A DNA stretch of 64,000 bases from Hungatella sp. Lineage in GTDB: Bacteria > Bacillota > Clostridia > Lachnospirales > Lachnospiraceae. Made by a program: the position numbers and the translations under genes. Position 1 is the stretch's first letter, and every line of letters starts with the position of its first letter. Below, one piece after another: positions 36,815 to 46,774 of this stretch. The DNA is taken from positions 106,936-170,935 of the forward strand of contig JAAWBS010000021.1 of NCBI GenBank assembly GCA_022792815.1. Reading direction: 5' to 3'. The notes beneath the pieces are model-generated. The model made no database searches and had not been told where the DNA came from. It saw only the letters and a list, made by a program, of their open reading frames with translations.

Positions 36815-36889
36815 CCATTGCCGCACACGTTTCAATCTTACCGTCCCGAATCCGGCAGACCTTCTTATTACAGCGGCTCTCTGCCTTCC

Positions 36890-37777
36890 TCATCTGGGTC
36901 TCTTAGGCCTTAAAGAACACCCGATCCCCAGGCCTCCTCGGCCGATGTGGCAGGACACTCCCAGAGACAGCTGATCACACAGAACCTCCATCCCGGGAAA
37001 TGCCTCCCTGATCTCCTCAATCCACGCTCTGGTCTCCTCCTCAGAAGCGCTGGTAGCGGCCAGAAGATACACTTCTCCCCGATCCCTTGCCTCCTGAAAC
37101 CGGGTTTCCATATCATGTTCCACAGCCTCGATCATGGCCTTCTTCGCCTTTACAAAACCACGGCACTTCTTGAAAGAGTCCAGAATTCCCACGTCAAACT
37201 TCAGTACCGGCTTTATATTCAGCACGGTTCCCAGAAGGGCCGCTGCAGGAGTGATCCTGCCTCCCTTTTTCAGGTGCTCCAAGGTATCCACCCCTACATA
37301 GATCACCATCTGATCCCTGGATTCCTCCAAAATTGTCTTGATCTCCTCCGGCGAATACCCCTCCTCAATCAGCTCCAAGCAGTCTAAGACCCCACGGTGA
37401 AGAGGGGTAGATACCCGTCCATTATCCACCACAAAGACTCTTTTTTCATATGGTTCCTCCCGGGCCAAAGCTGCCGCCGTGGCACAGGATCCGCTGAGGC
37501 CGCTGCTGATCGGCATATAGATGATGGTTTCATACTCCTCAAGTGCCCGATCCCACAGCCCTAAAACTTCTGCCGGAGAAGGCTGGGATGTAGAGATATC
37601 TGCCCCTGAATCCAGCTTCTCAAAAAACTCTTCTCTGGTCAGAGTCTTATCCTCATAGCAGCACTGGCCGTCTATATAAAACGGCATGGGAAGCACCAAA
37701 ATTCCCAGTCTCTCCGCCTCCTGCTGCGTGATTCCGCTGTGGCTGTCCGTAACTACTCCGATTGGCTTCATCGCCAT
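36890..37777 (-). CDS. DegV-family fatty-acid-binding protein
   Basis: DegV (FakB-type) proteins bind a fatty acid and present it to the FakA kinase. The 295 residues show the family features: VVTDSHSGI at the start, ISTSQPSPAE (fatty-acid site), MPISSGLSGSCATA, the HLKKGGRITPAAALLG motif, and the C-terminal CHIGRGGLGIG. Tandem ATGs at 37777 and 37771 compete; AAAGGAG lies three and nine bases away respectively. It follows scpB by 27 bp and is likely in the same transcript. FakA is not in the window. Confidence 0.92.
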   Translation of the reverse strand: MAMKPIGVVTDSHSGITQQEAERLGILVLPMPFYIDGQCCYEDKTLTREEFFEKLDSGADISTSQPSPAEVLGLWDRALEEYETIIYMPISSGLSGSCATAAALAREEPYEKRVFVVDNGRVSTPLHRGVLDCLELIEEGYSPEEIKTILEESRDQMVIYVGVDTLEHLKKGGRITPAAALLGTVLNIKPVLKFDVGILDSFKKCRGFVKAKKAMIEAVEHDMETRFQEARDRGEVYLLAATSASEEETRAWIEEIREAFPGMEVLCDQLSLGVSCHIGRGGLGIGCSLRPKRPR

Positions 37778-37804
37778 CTGCTCCTTTCTATCTTTCCTTC
37801 CCCG

Positions 37805-38491
37805 TCACTCCTGACCTTCCCCCTGTGGTTCCTCGACTCCAAGCTTCAGCTCCTCCTCCACCTGGCTTTTTATCTCCTCCGCCTGAACCGGGTCCATGAC
37901 GGGAAGGTTCTCCGTGGAGCCGATACCAAACCTCCGCAGAAACTCCTCCGTGGTGGCAAACAGCGCCGGGCGTCCCGGTGCGTCCAATCGGCCCACCTCC
38001 TGAACCAGGTCATACTCCACGAGGCGGTTCACCGCGTGGTCCGACTTCACCCCTCGGATCTTCTCGATCTCCAGCTTGGTCACCGGCTGCTTGTAGGCCA
38101 CGATGGACAGAGTCTCCAGGACCACGTCGGTGAGCACATGTTTTTTCGGCGCAGAGGCCACCCGAATCAGGTTCTCATAGTACTCCATCCTGGTGCACAT
38201 CTGGTAGCTTTTCTCCAGCTCGATGATCTCCATCCCCCGCCTCTCCCGCCGGTACCGCTCCTTTAACCGGTCGGCCACCTCTCTGGCTGTCTTCTCGTCC
38301 TGTCCGATGGCTGCCGCCAGCTGTCTGACCTCCACAGACCGCCCCATGGCAAAGAGCACTGCCTCCACGATGGAATCCCACTGCTCCCCCGGGTACGGTT
38401 CCCCCGCTTCCGTCTCCTCCCGGTCTGTGTAATCCTCCATCACCATGACTTCTCTCACATCGATACCGCTTTTGTCCTTTGTCTCAGCCAT
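37805..38491 (-). CDS. scpB: segregation and condensation protein B
   Basis: Winged-helix partner of Smc-ScpA in chromosome condensation. The 228 residues have the two winged-helix domains with the family segment LETLSIVAYKQPVTKLEIEKIRGV, and LYDLV-like EYDLVQEVGRLDAPGRPALFATTEEFLRRFG (the GRP-LF-T-FL signature). Acidic extensions at both ends are common in clostridia. Eight bases after scpA, on the same strand, so translation is probably coupled. Confidence 0.96.
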   Translation of the reverse strand: MAETKDKSGIDVREVMVMEDYTDREETEAGEPYPGEQWDSIVEAVLFAMGRSVEVRQLAAAIGQDEKTAREVADRLKERYRRERRGMEIIELEKSYQMCTRMEYYENLIRVASAPKKHVLTDVVLETLSIVAYKQPVTKLEIEKIRGVKSDHAVNRLVEYDLVQEVGRLDAPGRPALFATTEEFLRRFGIGSTENLPVMDPVQAEEIKSQVEEELKLGVEEPQGEGQE

Positions 38492-38499
38492 ATGTCCCT

Positions 38500-39300
38500 C
38501 TACCCTTCAAAATCCTCCAGGCCCTCCAGGTTCAGCTCACCGCTCTCCCCCTCCGGCTCCAGAGTCTCAATGTTCATATCGTCAAACAGCTGCTCCTGAG
38601 TCAGATGAATCTTTCCCATCTTCATCAGCTCCAGCACCGCCAGGAAGGTGACCACCACCTCCAGCTTGTCCTCCTGCCGCTCAAGGAGCTGGCGAAAGCT
38701 GAATTTCCTGTGACCTCTGGCGTAATCCATGACCGAACCGATCTTGGTCTCCAGGCTGATAGGCTCCCTGCGGATGGCCCCAAATTTACTTCGGATGGGG
38801 TCGATCTTGTCCTCCCTGCGCCGGATCACCGTCTGAAACACGGCCTGAAGCTTTGCCAGGGTTAGGTCTCCCAACAGTTCGTCCAGATCCACCGGCGGCT
38901 CATATTTGGCCACCTCCTTGGGAATCGTAGCTTCCTTGAAAAGATGGCGCCCCGCTCCTTCCTCCATCCGAAAAAGCTCCTGAGCCATGTATTTGTACAT
39001 CTTGTACTCCAAAAGGCGGGCCACCAGCTCCGCTCTCGGGTCCTCCTCCTCGCCCTCCTCGTTTACCTCCGCCGGAAGCAGCATCCGGGACTTGATGTCG
39101 ATGAGGGTCGCCGCCATAACCAGAAATTCGCTGACCACATTCAAATCCTCACGCTCCATGCGGCTTACATATTCCAGATACTGCTCTGTGATCAGCACGA
39201 TGGGGATGTCGTAAATATTTACCTTGTTCTTCTCGATGAGATGGAGCAGAAGATCCAGAGGACCTTCAAAATTCTCCAGCTTGTAGGAAATGGCTGCCAT
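38500..39300 (-). CDS. scpA: segregation and condensation protein A
   Basis: Kleisin subunit of the Smc complex. The 266 residues begin with the conserved YKLENFEGPLDLLLHLIEKN and IYDIPIVLITEQYLEY (the Smc neck-binding half) and end with a winged-helix cap that contains FLAVLELMKMGKIHLTQEQLF. The ATG at 39300 has AGGAG seven bases before it; in-frame starts further upstream lack one. First gene of scpA-scpB, on the minus strand. Confidence 0.96.
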   Translation of the reverse strand: MAAISYKLENFEGPLDLLLHLIEKNKVNIYDIPIVLITEQYLEYVSRMEREDLNVVSEFLVMAATLIDIKSRMLLPAEVNEEGEEEDPRAELVARLLEYKMYKYMAQELFRMEEGAGRHLFKEATIPKEVAKYEPPVDLDELLGDLTLAKLQAVFQTVIRRREDKIDPIRSKFGAIRREPISLETKIGSVMDYARGHRKFSFRQLLERQEDKLEVVVTFLAVLELMKMGKIHLTQEQLFDDMNIETLEPEGESGELNLEGLEDFEG

Positions 39301-39352
39301 GATCATTCTCCTGGTCTGCAATCGTTCTTGTCCTATCTTAGCACAAAGCCTG

Positions 39353-40231
39353 TCATTTAGCAAGAAGGCCCGGTTTCAGATGCACCGCCACCAGCTCCGG
39401 GCGGTTGTTTAAGCGGATGTTGATGGAGTGAGTCCCCAGGCCCCGGCTTACGATCATGGCCTTATCCCCTGTCATGAGACACCCGTCCATACAGTCCAAA
39501 AAGAAATGAAACTGAGGCGTCATCACTCCCCCTAACCAGGGAAGCCGAATGGTTCCCCCGTGAAAATGTCCGGACAGAGTCAGATCAGCCCCCCATCTGG
39601 CATAGGTCTTTCGGTAGAGGGGGGAATGGGCCAGAAGGATCTGGTATCCGTCTCCTGCCGCCCGGCCCAGACGGTCTGTTATGTAGGATACCTCCATCTG
39701 ATCGCCGGCCATCTTCCGATAGTATTCCTGTCCCAGATTCAGCCCGCTTACCCGGATTCCCCCCGGAAGCCACACGCTGGTGTCTGAGAGATGGCAGACT
39801 CCCATTCTCTCAAGGCCTTTTGCAAACCGATCATAGCTGTCGCCGTATATCTGCCGCTTCCTGTCCATACGGCTCTCATGGTTCCCGTTGCCGTAATACA
39901 CCGGATACCGCTTGGCCAGCTCCCCTACCAAAAAGAAAGCCGCCTTCAGACCGGCCTTCTCCTTCACTACCATCATGTCTCCGCCGATGAAGACTCCGTC
40001 CGGTCTCATCGCCTCGATGGCCTTAAGCAAGATCTCCTGCCCCGTCCCGAAACAGTTATCATGGAGATCCGAGAGAAACACGAAAGTCTTCTCCTGCCCT
40101 ATCTTTTCCGAGGTCAGCTCATACACCTCTGTCACAAAATGTCTCCGCTCATACTCAGACCGAAGCAGACAGGCTGCCGCCCCCGCTCCAACCGCTGCTG
40201 CCAATCTCCACATACCCTTCTTCCTCTCCAA
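39353..40231 (-). CDS. membrane-anchored metallophosphoesterase (YkuE-like)
   Basis: 292 residues read from a TTG at 40231 with GGAGG seven bases upstream (an ATG at 40213 is the alternative). A short hydrophobic segment near the N-terminus (LAAAVGAGAAACLL) is followed by a calcineurin-like fold: VFLSDLHDN, FIGGDMMV, NGNHE, LLAHSP, and LSGHFHGGTIRLP. This is the set seen in YkuE/UDP-diacylglucosamine-type hydrolases of the membrane face. The stop is 53 bases before scpA. The substrate is unknown. Confidence 0.88.
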   Translation of the reverse strand: MERKKGMWRLAAAVGAGAAACLLRSEYERRHFVTEVYELTSEKIGQEKTFVFLSDLHDNCFGTGQEILLKAIEAMRPDGVFIGGDMMVVKEKAGLKAAFFLVGELAKRYPVYYGNGNHESRMDRKRQIYGDSYDRFAKGLERMGVCHLSDTSVWLPGGIRVSGLNLGQEYYRKMAGDQMEVSYITDRLGRAAGDGYQILLAHSPLYRKTYARWGADLTLSGHFHGGTIRLPWLGGVMTPQFHFFLDCMDGCLMTGDKAMIVSRGLGTHSINIRLNNRPELVAVHLKPGLLAK

Positions 40232-40373
40232 TATCTTTCCTCCGGATTCTGTAACGATTTCCATTTGAAACAAAAGCAGACCCGCTCTCTGCCAAGAGGG
40301 GTCCGCCAAAAGCCGGTGGGCTGCACCGGCTGACCCATAACTTACACTCGCCTGAAAGAAAGTGCCCGCTTCC

Positions 40374-40970
40374 CTACATCCGGGTAAAGGGCGCCAGCTC
40401 CAGCCGCACAAAGTAGCCCTGCTCATGTTTGCACACAGGGCAGACTCCGGGAGCCTGGGTAGCCGTCAGCACATGGCCGCAGTTGAGACACATCCATCCG
40501 CAGGATGCATCGGACACAAACAGCTTGTTCTGCTCCATCAGATCCGCAAACAGTTCAAACCGGTCCCCATGGATCTTCTCGATGGCTCCGATCTGGTGAA
40601 AGACTCTTCCGATCTCCTCAAATCCCTCTGCTTTTGCCTTGTCGCCGAACTCTTTATATACCGAGTCATGCTCCTCATATTCATTATGTCTGGCTGCTTT
40701 CAGAAGATCCACGGTCTTTTTGGAGATGTTCACCGGATAACCGCCGTCGATATGAACCGTCTCCCCGGTCAGCTCCCTCATATAGTTATAGAAGATCTCC
40801 GCGTGCTCCTTCTCCTGGTCCGCGGTAAACTGAAAGACCGCCTGGATCACCGGCAGTTTCTCCTCCTTGGCGATTCCCGCCGCAAAGGTATACCGGTTCC
40901 TGGCCTGGCTTTCCCCCGCAAAGGCTCTCATCAGATTCCTCAGAGTCTCACTGTTTCTTAAATCCTGCAT
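40374..40970 (-). CDS. rbr: rubrerythrin
   Basis: Non-haem iron peroxidase that protects anaerobes from H2O2. The 198-residue protein has a ferritin-like diiron domain (FAGESQARNRYTFAA, then QEKEHAEIFY and an E-x-x-H helix around AIEKIHGDRFE) and a C-terminal rubredoxin domain (CLNCGHVLTATQAPGVCPVC) with two CxxC pairs. Full length; GGAGG precedes the ATG. Monocistronic, near the sodC-like gene a few kb away. Confidence 0.96.
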   Translation of the reverse strand: MQDLRNSETLRNLMRAFAGESQARNRYTFAAGIAKEEKLPVIQAVFQFTADQEKEHAEIFYNYMRELTGETVHIDGGYPVNISKKTVDLLKAARHNEYEEHDSVYKEFGDKAKAEGFEEIGRVFHQIGAIEKIHGDRFELFADLMEQNKLFVSDASCGWMCLNCGHVLTATQAPGVCPVCKHEQGYFVRLELAPFTRM

Positions 40971-41079
40971 AGCACTCTACCTCCTGTTCTGAATTATGAA
41001 GGTAGTATCTGTCAAATTGCCAAAACTATACCTGTCTTTCTTTTTTGCAGCTTTGCTCTCCCCGGGCAAAAGGACTCAT

Positions 41080-41835
41080 CTACTTCCTGCTCCGGAACAC
41101 CGGGTCCGCCGGATGGCCGCCCACGATCTTCTGCATAGTCCTCTGCACCGCATCCTGAGAATTCTTCCAGCTCTTGTCCGCGTTGGTGTAATCATACTTT
41201 TCGATCAGCCAGTCGATATCCTCCTGGATCCGGTCCAGCTCCCGGTTCATCTGCTCAAACAAACGGGGGAACACCAGATCCTGTTCCTTCTTCCCCAGCT
41301 TCTTCTCACACACCTCCACCAGATCCGCAAAATGGTGGATGCAGAAGCCTTTTCCCGCTTTCACCAAATCCAAAAATTCTTTCTCGTGCTTTACCTGATG
41401 GACAAAGGTGTCCAGGACCCGCTCATAGGTCTCGTTGACCCGGTCGCACACATAGCAGTGGCTCTCCTCCCTCCGGATCCAGGCGCTGACAGATGTCTCC
41501 TGCCCTTCCTTCCTCTTAATCCGGGACAGGACAGAAGCGGGCTGAGGGGAAAATTCCCCCATCTCTTTTTTCAGCCTCTCCCTTAAATACACCATCCTGG
41601 TCTTAAGGATCCAGGCATTGCCCAGAGTATTGCCATAATCAAACATGGCCTTTGTATGTCTTCTGCAGAACCCTCTCTTGTCCGTCTGGTCCCGGATATC
41701 GCTTTCCATGTAGGAGGATCCCAGGACAAACTCGATGGCCGCCTCCTCCAGCTTTCTCTCCAGCCAGCAAAACGGGCACTCGTCACCAGAGGTCAGTGCG
41801 TCGTGCAGTTCGATGGTATATAATTTTTCTTTCAT
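41080..41835 (-). CDS. DUF6062-like cysteine/histidine-rich protein
   Basis: 251 residues, no signal peptide. Four Cys/His clusters recur: DECPFCWLE, GFCRRHTKAMFD, SHCYVCDRVNETY and GFCIHHFADLV, suggesting two zinc or Fe-S sites in a duplicated helical protein. The pattern matches a conserved hypothetical family widespread in Lachnospiraceae, which I recall as DUF6062. No function is known. It lies 46 bp after the carboxypeptidase gene (reading minus) with no clear terminator between, so cotranscription is possible. Confidence 0.75.
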   Translation of the reverse strand: MKEKLYTIELHDALTSGDECPFCWLERKLEEAAIEFVLGSSYMESDIRDQTDKRGFCRRHTKAMFDYGNTLGNAWILKTRMVYLRERLKKEMGEFSPQPASVLSRIKRKEGQETSVSAWIRREESHCYVCDRVNETYERVLDTFVHQVKHEKEFLDLVKAGKGFCIHHFADLVEVCEKKLGKKEQDLVFPRLFEQMNRELDRIQEDIDWLIEKYDYTNADKSWKNSQDAVQRTMQKIVGGHPADPVFRSRK

Positions 41836-41881
41836 GTTCTCCTCTCCCGGCAGCCTTTTCCCAAGGCAAACAAGCCGCAGA

Positions 41882-43183
41882 TCAGGGGATCCAGGCCCCG
41901 TCTGTCCCCAATTGATAACCGTCCGGCGTCCGGGTATTCACCAGCATGGCTCCCTGACTGCCCAGATAAAACCATTTCTCATTGTCCATAACCCATCGGC
42001 TGACTGCCATGGCCCCGTCGGAGCGAAAATAGTACCAGCTGCCGTCTGTAAACTTCCGCCACCCGGTGGCCATATAGCCGTCGGAGTCGATCCAGTAATC
42101 GGTTCCGTCAACCTTCAGCCACTCACCCGCTGCCCGGCTCAAATCGGATTTCAGATAGTACCAGCCTCTCTCGTCCCTGACCCAGCCAGTTTTCTCCGAC
42201 TCCGGGCCACGGGGCGCCGCTCCCGGCACAACCGTGTCTTTGGCCTGGGTATTGCCCGACTGATCCGGTCCTGTCCCACCGCCCTGGCCTTCCTGCTTCA
42301 TCCGGGCAAAGCCGTAGTCTAAAAGAGCCCTGGTATCGTCATAGTGGGTCAATTGGCTCTTCATCACCACAGCCACCAGCCGGACACCGTCTCTCTCGGC
42401 TCCCGTGACCAGAGTACTGCCTGCCAGAGACGTATATCCCGTCTTTCCGCCGATGATCCCTTCATAATATCTGGCATCATCCGGATACATCATCTTATGG
42501 CCCATGGTGATGGTCCTTGCACTGTTTTTTCTGGTAGCCGGAAACTGATAACTGATGGTGGTATCGATTTTGCACAGCGTCTTATTCTCAAAGGCAGCTG
42601 CTCCGATTTTCGCCATGTCCAGAGGCGTGGTGTAATGATTGCTGTCGTTGAGCCCATGAGGATTGGCAAAATGAGTTCCCGTACAGCCAAGCTGTGTCGC
42701 TTTCTGATTCATCAGTTTGGCAAACTCCTCCACACTTCCCGCCACATGTTCCGCCAGCCCGTTGCCGATCTCGTTGGCAGACTTTAAGAGAAGGCCGTAG
42801 AGACACTGCTCCACGGTCAGCTGATCCCCCTGGGTCAAATTCAGGTTGGTTGCCCCTGATTCCAGATTGGTGGTGGCGGTTTCGGAAAATGTCACCATGT
42901 CATTCAGCTCGCTTCTCTCCAGGACGATCAGGGCGGTCATCAGTTTCGTGATGCTGGCGGGATAAAACCGGGAAGTCTCATTCTTTCCCCACAGCACCTT
43001 TCCCGTGGCTGCGTCGATGACGACAGCCCCCTCAGCCTGAACGACAGGCTCCGAAAGTACATTCTGGGACGGCGCCACAGAGCCGTCGTCTGCCCGTGGT
43101 CCCGCCGTGTCTGCCGCAGCCGGAACGGAAAACAGCAGACCAAGCGCCAGCACCGCGGCCGTCAGTTTTTTCCATTGTCTCAT
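41882..43183 (-). CDS. D-alanyl-D-alanine carboxypeptidase with C-terminal cell-wall-binding repeats
   Basis: Secreted low-molecular-weight PBP that trims the terminal D-Ala of stem peptides. The 433 residues start with a signal peptide (KKLTAAVLALGLLFSVPAAA), followed by a DacA/DacF-type domain: S77-ITK80, S135-A-N137 and K247-T-G. The C-terminal third (from about residue 333) holds choline-binding/wall-binding-type repeats (GWVRDERGWYYL, TGWRKFTDGSWYYFRSDGAM, and others) linked by a Gly/Pro/Ser spacer. Wall attachment by such repeats, instead of an amphipathic membrane anchor, is the unusual part. Confidence 0.93.
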   Translation of the reverse strand: MRQWKKLTAAVLALGLLFSVPAAADTAGPRADDGSVAPSQNVLSEPVVQAEGAVVIDAATGKVLWGKNETSRFYPASITKLMTALIVLERSELNDMVTFSETATTNLESGATNLNLTQGDQLTVEQCLYGLLLKSANEIGNGLAEHVAGSVEEFAKLMNQKATQLGCTGTHFANPHGLNDSNHYTTPLDMAKIGAAAFENKTLCKIDTTISYQFPATRKNSARTITMGHKMMYPDDARYYEGIIGGKTGYTSLAGSTLVTGAERDGVRLVAVVMKSQLTHYDDTRALLDYGFARMKQEGQGGGTGPDQSGNTQAKDTVVPGAAPRGPESEKTGWVRDERGWYYLKSDLSRAAGEWLKVDGTDYWIDSDGYMATGWRKFTDGSWYYFRSDGAMAVSRWVMDNEKWFYLGSQGAMLVNTRTPDGYQLGTDGAWIP

Positions 43184-43233
43184 CGTATCTTCCTTTATCC
43201 CTCAAATTATCTGCCGTCATACGGACAGCGCTG

Positions 43234-44337
43234 TCAGTCAGCACTTTCATATCTCTGAGCCTGGCTCTGGATCAGCTCCTGGTCATCGAAATAATTGATC
43301 TTCATGGCAGCCTTCACCGCAGCCAGGGTCTGGGCAGCCTTCTTCTGGGCGTGGATGCTGCCTTCCTTTAAGATCCGGTAAACCTCCGGAATATTCTTCT
43401 CGTACTCCTTCCTCCTGGCCCGAATCGGCGCCAGCTCCGCCTGGAGCACGGAATTTAAGAACTTCTTCACCTTCACATCCCCAAGGCCCCCTCTGGTATA
43501 GTGGGCTTTCAGCGCCTCCAGATTCTCATATTCCGGCCAGAACTCTTTAAAATGCTCATCTCTGCAGAAGGCATCCAGATAGATGAACACCGGATTATTC
43601 TCCACCTCTCCCGGATCCTGGACACGGAGATGGTTGGGATCCGTAAACATGCTCATCACTTTTTTCCTCACGTCCTCCTCTGTGTCGGACAGGTAGATAC
43701 AGTTGTTTAAAGATTTGCTCATCTTAGCCTTTCCGTCGATGCCCGGAAGCCTCAGACAGGCCTTGTTGTCCGGCAGAAGCACATCCGGCTCCACCAGCAC
43801 CTCCCCGTAGATATGGTTAAAACTGCGGACGATCTCCCTGGTCTGCTCGATCATGGGAAGCTGATCCTCCCCCACCGGCACGGTGGTCGCCTGAAAGGCC
43901 GTGATATCCGATGCCTGGCTGATGGGATAGGCAAAAAATCCCACCGGGATGCTGGCCTCGAAATTCCGCATCTTGATCTCGTTCTTCACCGTAGGGTTCC
44001 TCTGAAGCCTGGACACGGTCACCAGATTCATATAGTAGAAAGTCAGTTCCGTCAGCTCCGGGATCTGGGACTGGATAAACAGTGTGGATTTGGCAGGATC
44101 CAGACCACAGGATAAGTAGTCTAAGGCCACCTCGATGATATTCTGTCTCACCTTTTCCGGGTTGTCCGCATTATCCGTGAGGGCCTGGGCATCTGCTATC
44201 ATAATGAAGATCTCATCATAACCGCCGGAATTCTGCAGTTCCACCCGCCGTTTCAGAGAGCCCACATAATGTCCTACATGAAGCTTTCCCGTAGGGCGGT
44301 CGCCGGTCAGTATGATCTTTTTTTTGTTGTTTTCCAT
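43234..44337 (-). CDS. trpS: tryptophan--tRNA ligase
   Basis: Class I aminoacyl-tRNA synthetase. The 367 residues begin [20 protein letters not shown] (class I HIGH-like motif) and contain [11 protein letters not shown] (KMSKS). The segments [29 protein letters not shown] (substrate pocket) and LLPGID-like LRLPGIDG are typical of bacterial TrpRS. The ATG at 44337 follows GGAGG and AGGAG; longer readings extend upstream without support. No T-box leader was found upstream. Confidence 0.96.
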   Translation of the reverse strand: MENNKKKIILTGDRPTGKLHVGHYVGSLKRRVELQNSGGYDEIFIMIADAQALTDNADNPEKVRQNIIEVALDYLSCGLDPAKSTLFIQSQIPELTELTFYYMNLVTVSRLQRNPTVKNEIKMRNFEASIPVGFFAYPISQASDITAFQATTVPVGEDQLPMIEQTREIVRSFNHIYGEVLVEPDVLLPDNKACLRLPGIDGKAKMSKSLNNCIYLSDTEEDVRKKVMSMFTDPNHLRVQDPGEVENNPVFIYLDAFCRDEHFKEFWPEYENLEALKAHYTRGGLGDVKVKKFLNSVLQAELAPIRARRKEYEKNIPEVYRILKEGSIHAQKKAAQTLAAVKAAMKINYFDDQELIQSQAQRYESAD

Positions 44338-44488
44338 GGTTCTCCTGTTTCCTCCTCGAAATGTTTTGGGGATATTCTCATGTGGATAGTTTACCACCCC
44401 TTTCTGAAAATTTCTACTATATTTTTCAGTTGCCATACACCCTCCGCTGTGGCGCCCCATATTCTATAGCAAAAGGAGGTATTGTTCT

Positions 44489-45010
44489 ATGGCTGACAGA
44501 CAGGAAACTCCGGGAGATGTGTTTTCCGAAATTCTGGAGGACAATGAACCCATGGCCATGGCATGGGTAACCGGCGGCAGCACCGCTCCATCCTTAAGCG
44601 GGCTGGTAAAATTTTATGAGACGCCCTACGGCGGCACCCTGATCGAGGCAGAGCTTTTCGGGCTGCCCGACAAATCCCATGCCGGGGCATCCAACTTTTA
44701 CGGCATGCATATTCACGAAACCGGAGACTGCGGAAACGATTTCCAGAATACCGGCGGGCATTTTAATCCTTCCGGAGCCAACCATCCGGATCATGCCGGA
44801 GATCTGCTGCCCCTGTTTACCAATCAGGGATACGCGTGGATTTCCTTCTTTGACAAGCGCTTTACCATCCCACAGATCCTTGGAAGATCTGTGGTGATCC
44901 ACCAGGCAGCCGATGACTTTCACTCTCAGCCCGCCGGCAATTCCGGCAGCAAAATCGGCTGCGGCGTCATCCGGCTGGTGAACAAGTGGGACAAAAAGAA
45001 CCTGGATTAA
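44489..45010 (+). CDS. Cu/Zn superoxide dismutase family protein
   Basis: 173 residues in the CuZn-SOD fold, without a signal peptide. Metal ligands are recognisable: GMHIHETGDCG (H74, H76), GGHFNP (H91, bridging), HPDHAGD (H99, H102, D105 for Zn) and VVIHQAADDF (H138). C81 and C158 could form the subunit disulfide (SKIGCGVI). The AVAVL-type start of normal enzymes is shortened. GGAGG precedes the ATG. A cytoplasmic CuZn-SOD-like protein is unusual for a strict anaerobe; it may act in another metal role. The IS element begins 11 bases after the stop. Confidence 0.85.
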   Translation: MADRQETPGDVFSEILEDNEPMAMAWVTGGSTAPSLSGLVKFYETPYGGTLIEAELFGLPDKSHAGASNFYGMHIHETGDCGNDFQNTGGHFNPSGANHPDHAGDLLPLFTNQGYAWISFFDKRFTIPQILGRSVVIHQAADDFHSQPAGNSGSKIGCGVIRLVNKWDKKNLD

Positions 45011-45055
45011 AAGAAGAGGCGAAAAAAGGGGCTGTGAAAAAAGTCCTATGAAAAA

Positions 45056-45090
45056 AGAACGCTTTCAGGCATAATACCTGGAAGCGTTCT
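45056..45090 (+). terminator. hairpin guarding the IS left end
   Basis: A 14-bp stem (AGAACGCTTTCAGG with CCTGGAAGCGTTCT, two wobbles) and seven-base loop lie between the left IR and the transposase -10. It probably blocks read-through transcription from sodC into the transposase. Confidence 0.6.
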
Positions 45091-45101
45091 CCTTTGTTTG
45101 G

Positions 45102-45107
45102 TATAAT
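45102..45107 (+). promoter_or_regulatory. -10 box of the transposase; near-leaderless start
   Basis: TATAAT ends only nine bases before the ATG at 45117, so the transcript begins within a few bases of the start codon. No ribosome site is present and no good -35 is visible at 17 bp. Confidence 0.5.
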
Positions 45108-45116
45108 AATTCTGCT

Positions 45117-46689
45117 ATGAATAATACCAATAAATATTATAGTCCAAAACAGGGAAGATTACCACTCTTTATTACAGATTTTCTTGATATCTGTGATCCG
45201 GTACTGGCATTTGACAAAATCATGGAGGAGATTGAAATAGAAAAATATCTGATGCCTGAACCTATATGGAAACTTGGCAGGCCAGGATATAATCGTGTCA
45301 ACATGCTGAAGACTGTCTTATTCGGATTTATGGACACAGGATATGCATCCCTGAGAGAACTGGAAGACCGGTGCAAAACAAATATCCGGTACATGTATCT
45401 GATGGATTATGAAACCCCAAGCTACCGCGCCTTCAGCTACTTCATTAACGAAGAAATCAAAGGATCCGCCCAGGATATTTTTAATGCCGTCATGGCTTAC
45501 ATAGAACGTGCGGATGGGGTTGACCTGCAGCATCTGTACATTGACGGCTCAAAATTTGAAGCGAACGCAAATAAATATACCTGGGTATGGAAAAAGGCAA
45601 CGGAGAAGTCCAGATACCGTCTGTTTGCAAAAATCACGGAGCTGTTGACGGACATGAACAAAACCCTGGCATATACAGGGCTGAAAATCGAAACAAATAC
45701 GGAATACACACCGGACAGCCTCGAAGCTGTTATGTCCAGATATGTTTTTTTCTGCCATGTGGATAAAAAGGAATTCGTATCCGGAAGAGGACACAGAAAA
45801 AGCCGTGAGCAGCGTTATTATGAGAAACTGGAAGGATACATGGAAAAACTCAAGGAATATGTGGTTAAGATCAAAATCTGCGGATCCTACCGGAACAGTT
45901 ATTCCAAAACGGACCCTGACGCCACATTTATGAGGATGAAAAAGGATTACATGGGAAATGACCAGTTATTACCGGCTTATAACATCCAGATCGGAGTTGC
46001 TGATGAATATATCGCAGTGGCAGAAGTTATGCAGCACCGGTCGGATATGGACTGTTTTGTCCCATTAATGGAAAAATTTCATGAAATATACGGCTTTTAT
46101 CCCAAATATCCGGTTGCAGACGCCGGATATGGCTCCTTCAACAATTATCTTTTCTGCCAGGAACATGGGATGGAAAAATACATGAAATTTCCTATGTACA
46201 GGAAGGAAACAAAGGATAAAAAATATCACAGTGACCCGTTCAGGGCAGTAAACTTCAGAACAAATGAAAAAGGGCAGTTAATCTGTCCAAACGGCAAAGC
46301 GTTTCATTTTGCCTATAGAAAACCGGTAAAAGGGAATCAGTATGGCCGCCAGGAGGAGTACTATACCTGTGAAGACTGCAGCGGATGTCCATATGCCCAG
46401 AAATGCAAAAAGACGGATAAAAACAGGACAGTCCGGATCAACGAGGAGTTAAGTTCCATGCATAAAGAGGTTCTGGAAAATCTGGAAAGCATACATGGTG
46501 CTTTACTGCGGATGGAACCGTTCCATACAGGCAGAGGGAACTTTCGGCATCATAAAATATGACCGCTGGTATAAGAGAACCGTCAGAAGAGGCCTGGATT
46601 CTGTCCAGTTAGAACTTTTTCTGGTATCCATAGGGCATAATCTGTATAAATTTCACAATAAGCAGATGAGGCTCACAGAAGCTGCATGA
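45117..46689 (+). pseudogene. IS1182-family transposase, frameshifted near the C-terminus
   Basis: DDE transposase. The first 461 codons are open and show YIDGSKFEANANKYTW (first Asp), VADAGYGSFNNY (second Asp) and a zinc-like CxxC cluster (YTCEDCSGCPYAQKC). The conserved block that should follow, NRSIQAEGTFGIIKYD with the catalytic Glu, continues in the +1 frame to 46689. The break is at about 46512 (GGATGGAACC), consistent with one extra G. Without a shift the protein ends at 46562 with foreign sequence and lacks the Glu, so it is probably inactive, unless a programmed +1 shift occurs, which is not known for this family. Confidence 0.85.
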
Positions 46690-46774
46690 TCCTAAAAAGA
46701 ATGCGTTTCCTGTGGGGTAAGGGGGAGTTATACCCTTTTTTGGATTTTTGAATTGAATTTCTCTATAATTTAAA

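Noticed and set aside
44338..44488. T-box riboswitch upstream of trpS
   Set aside because: The conserved T-box GGGTGG-type bulge and terminator pair were not found in this leader.
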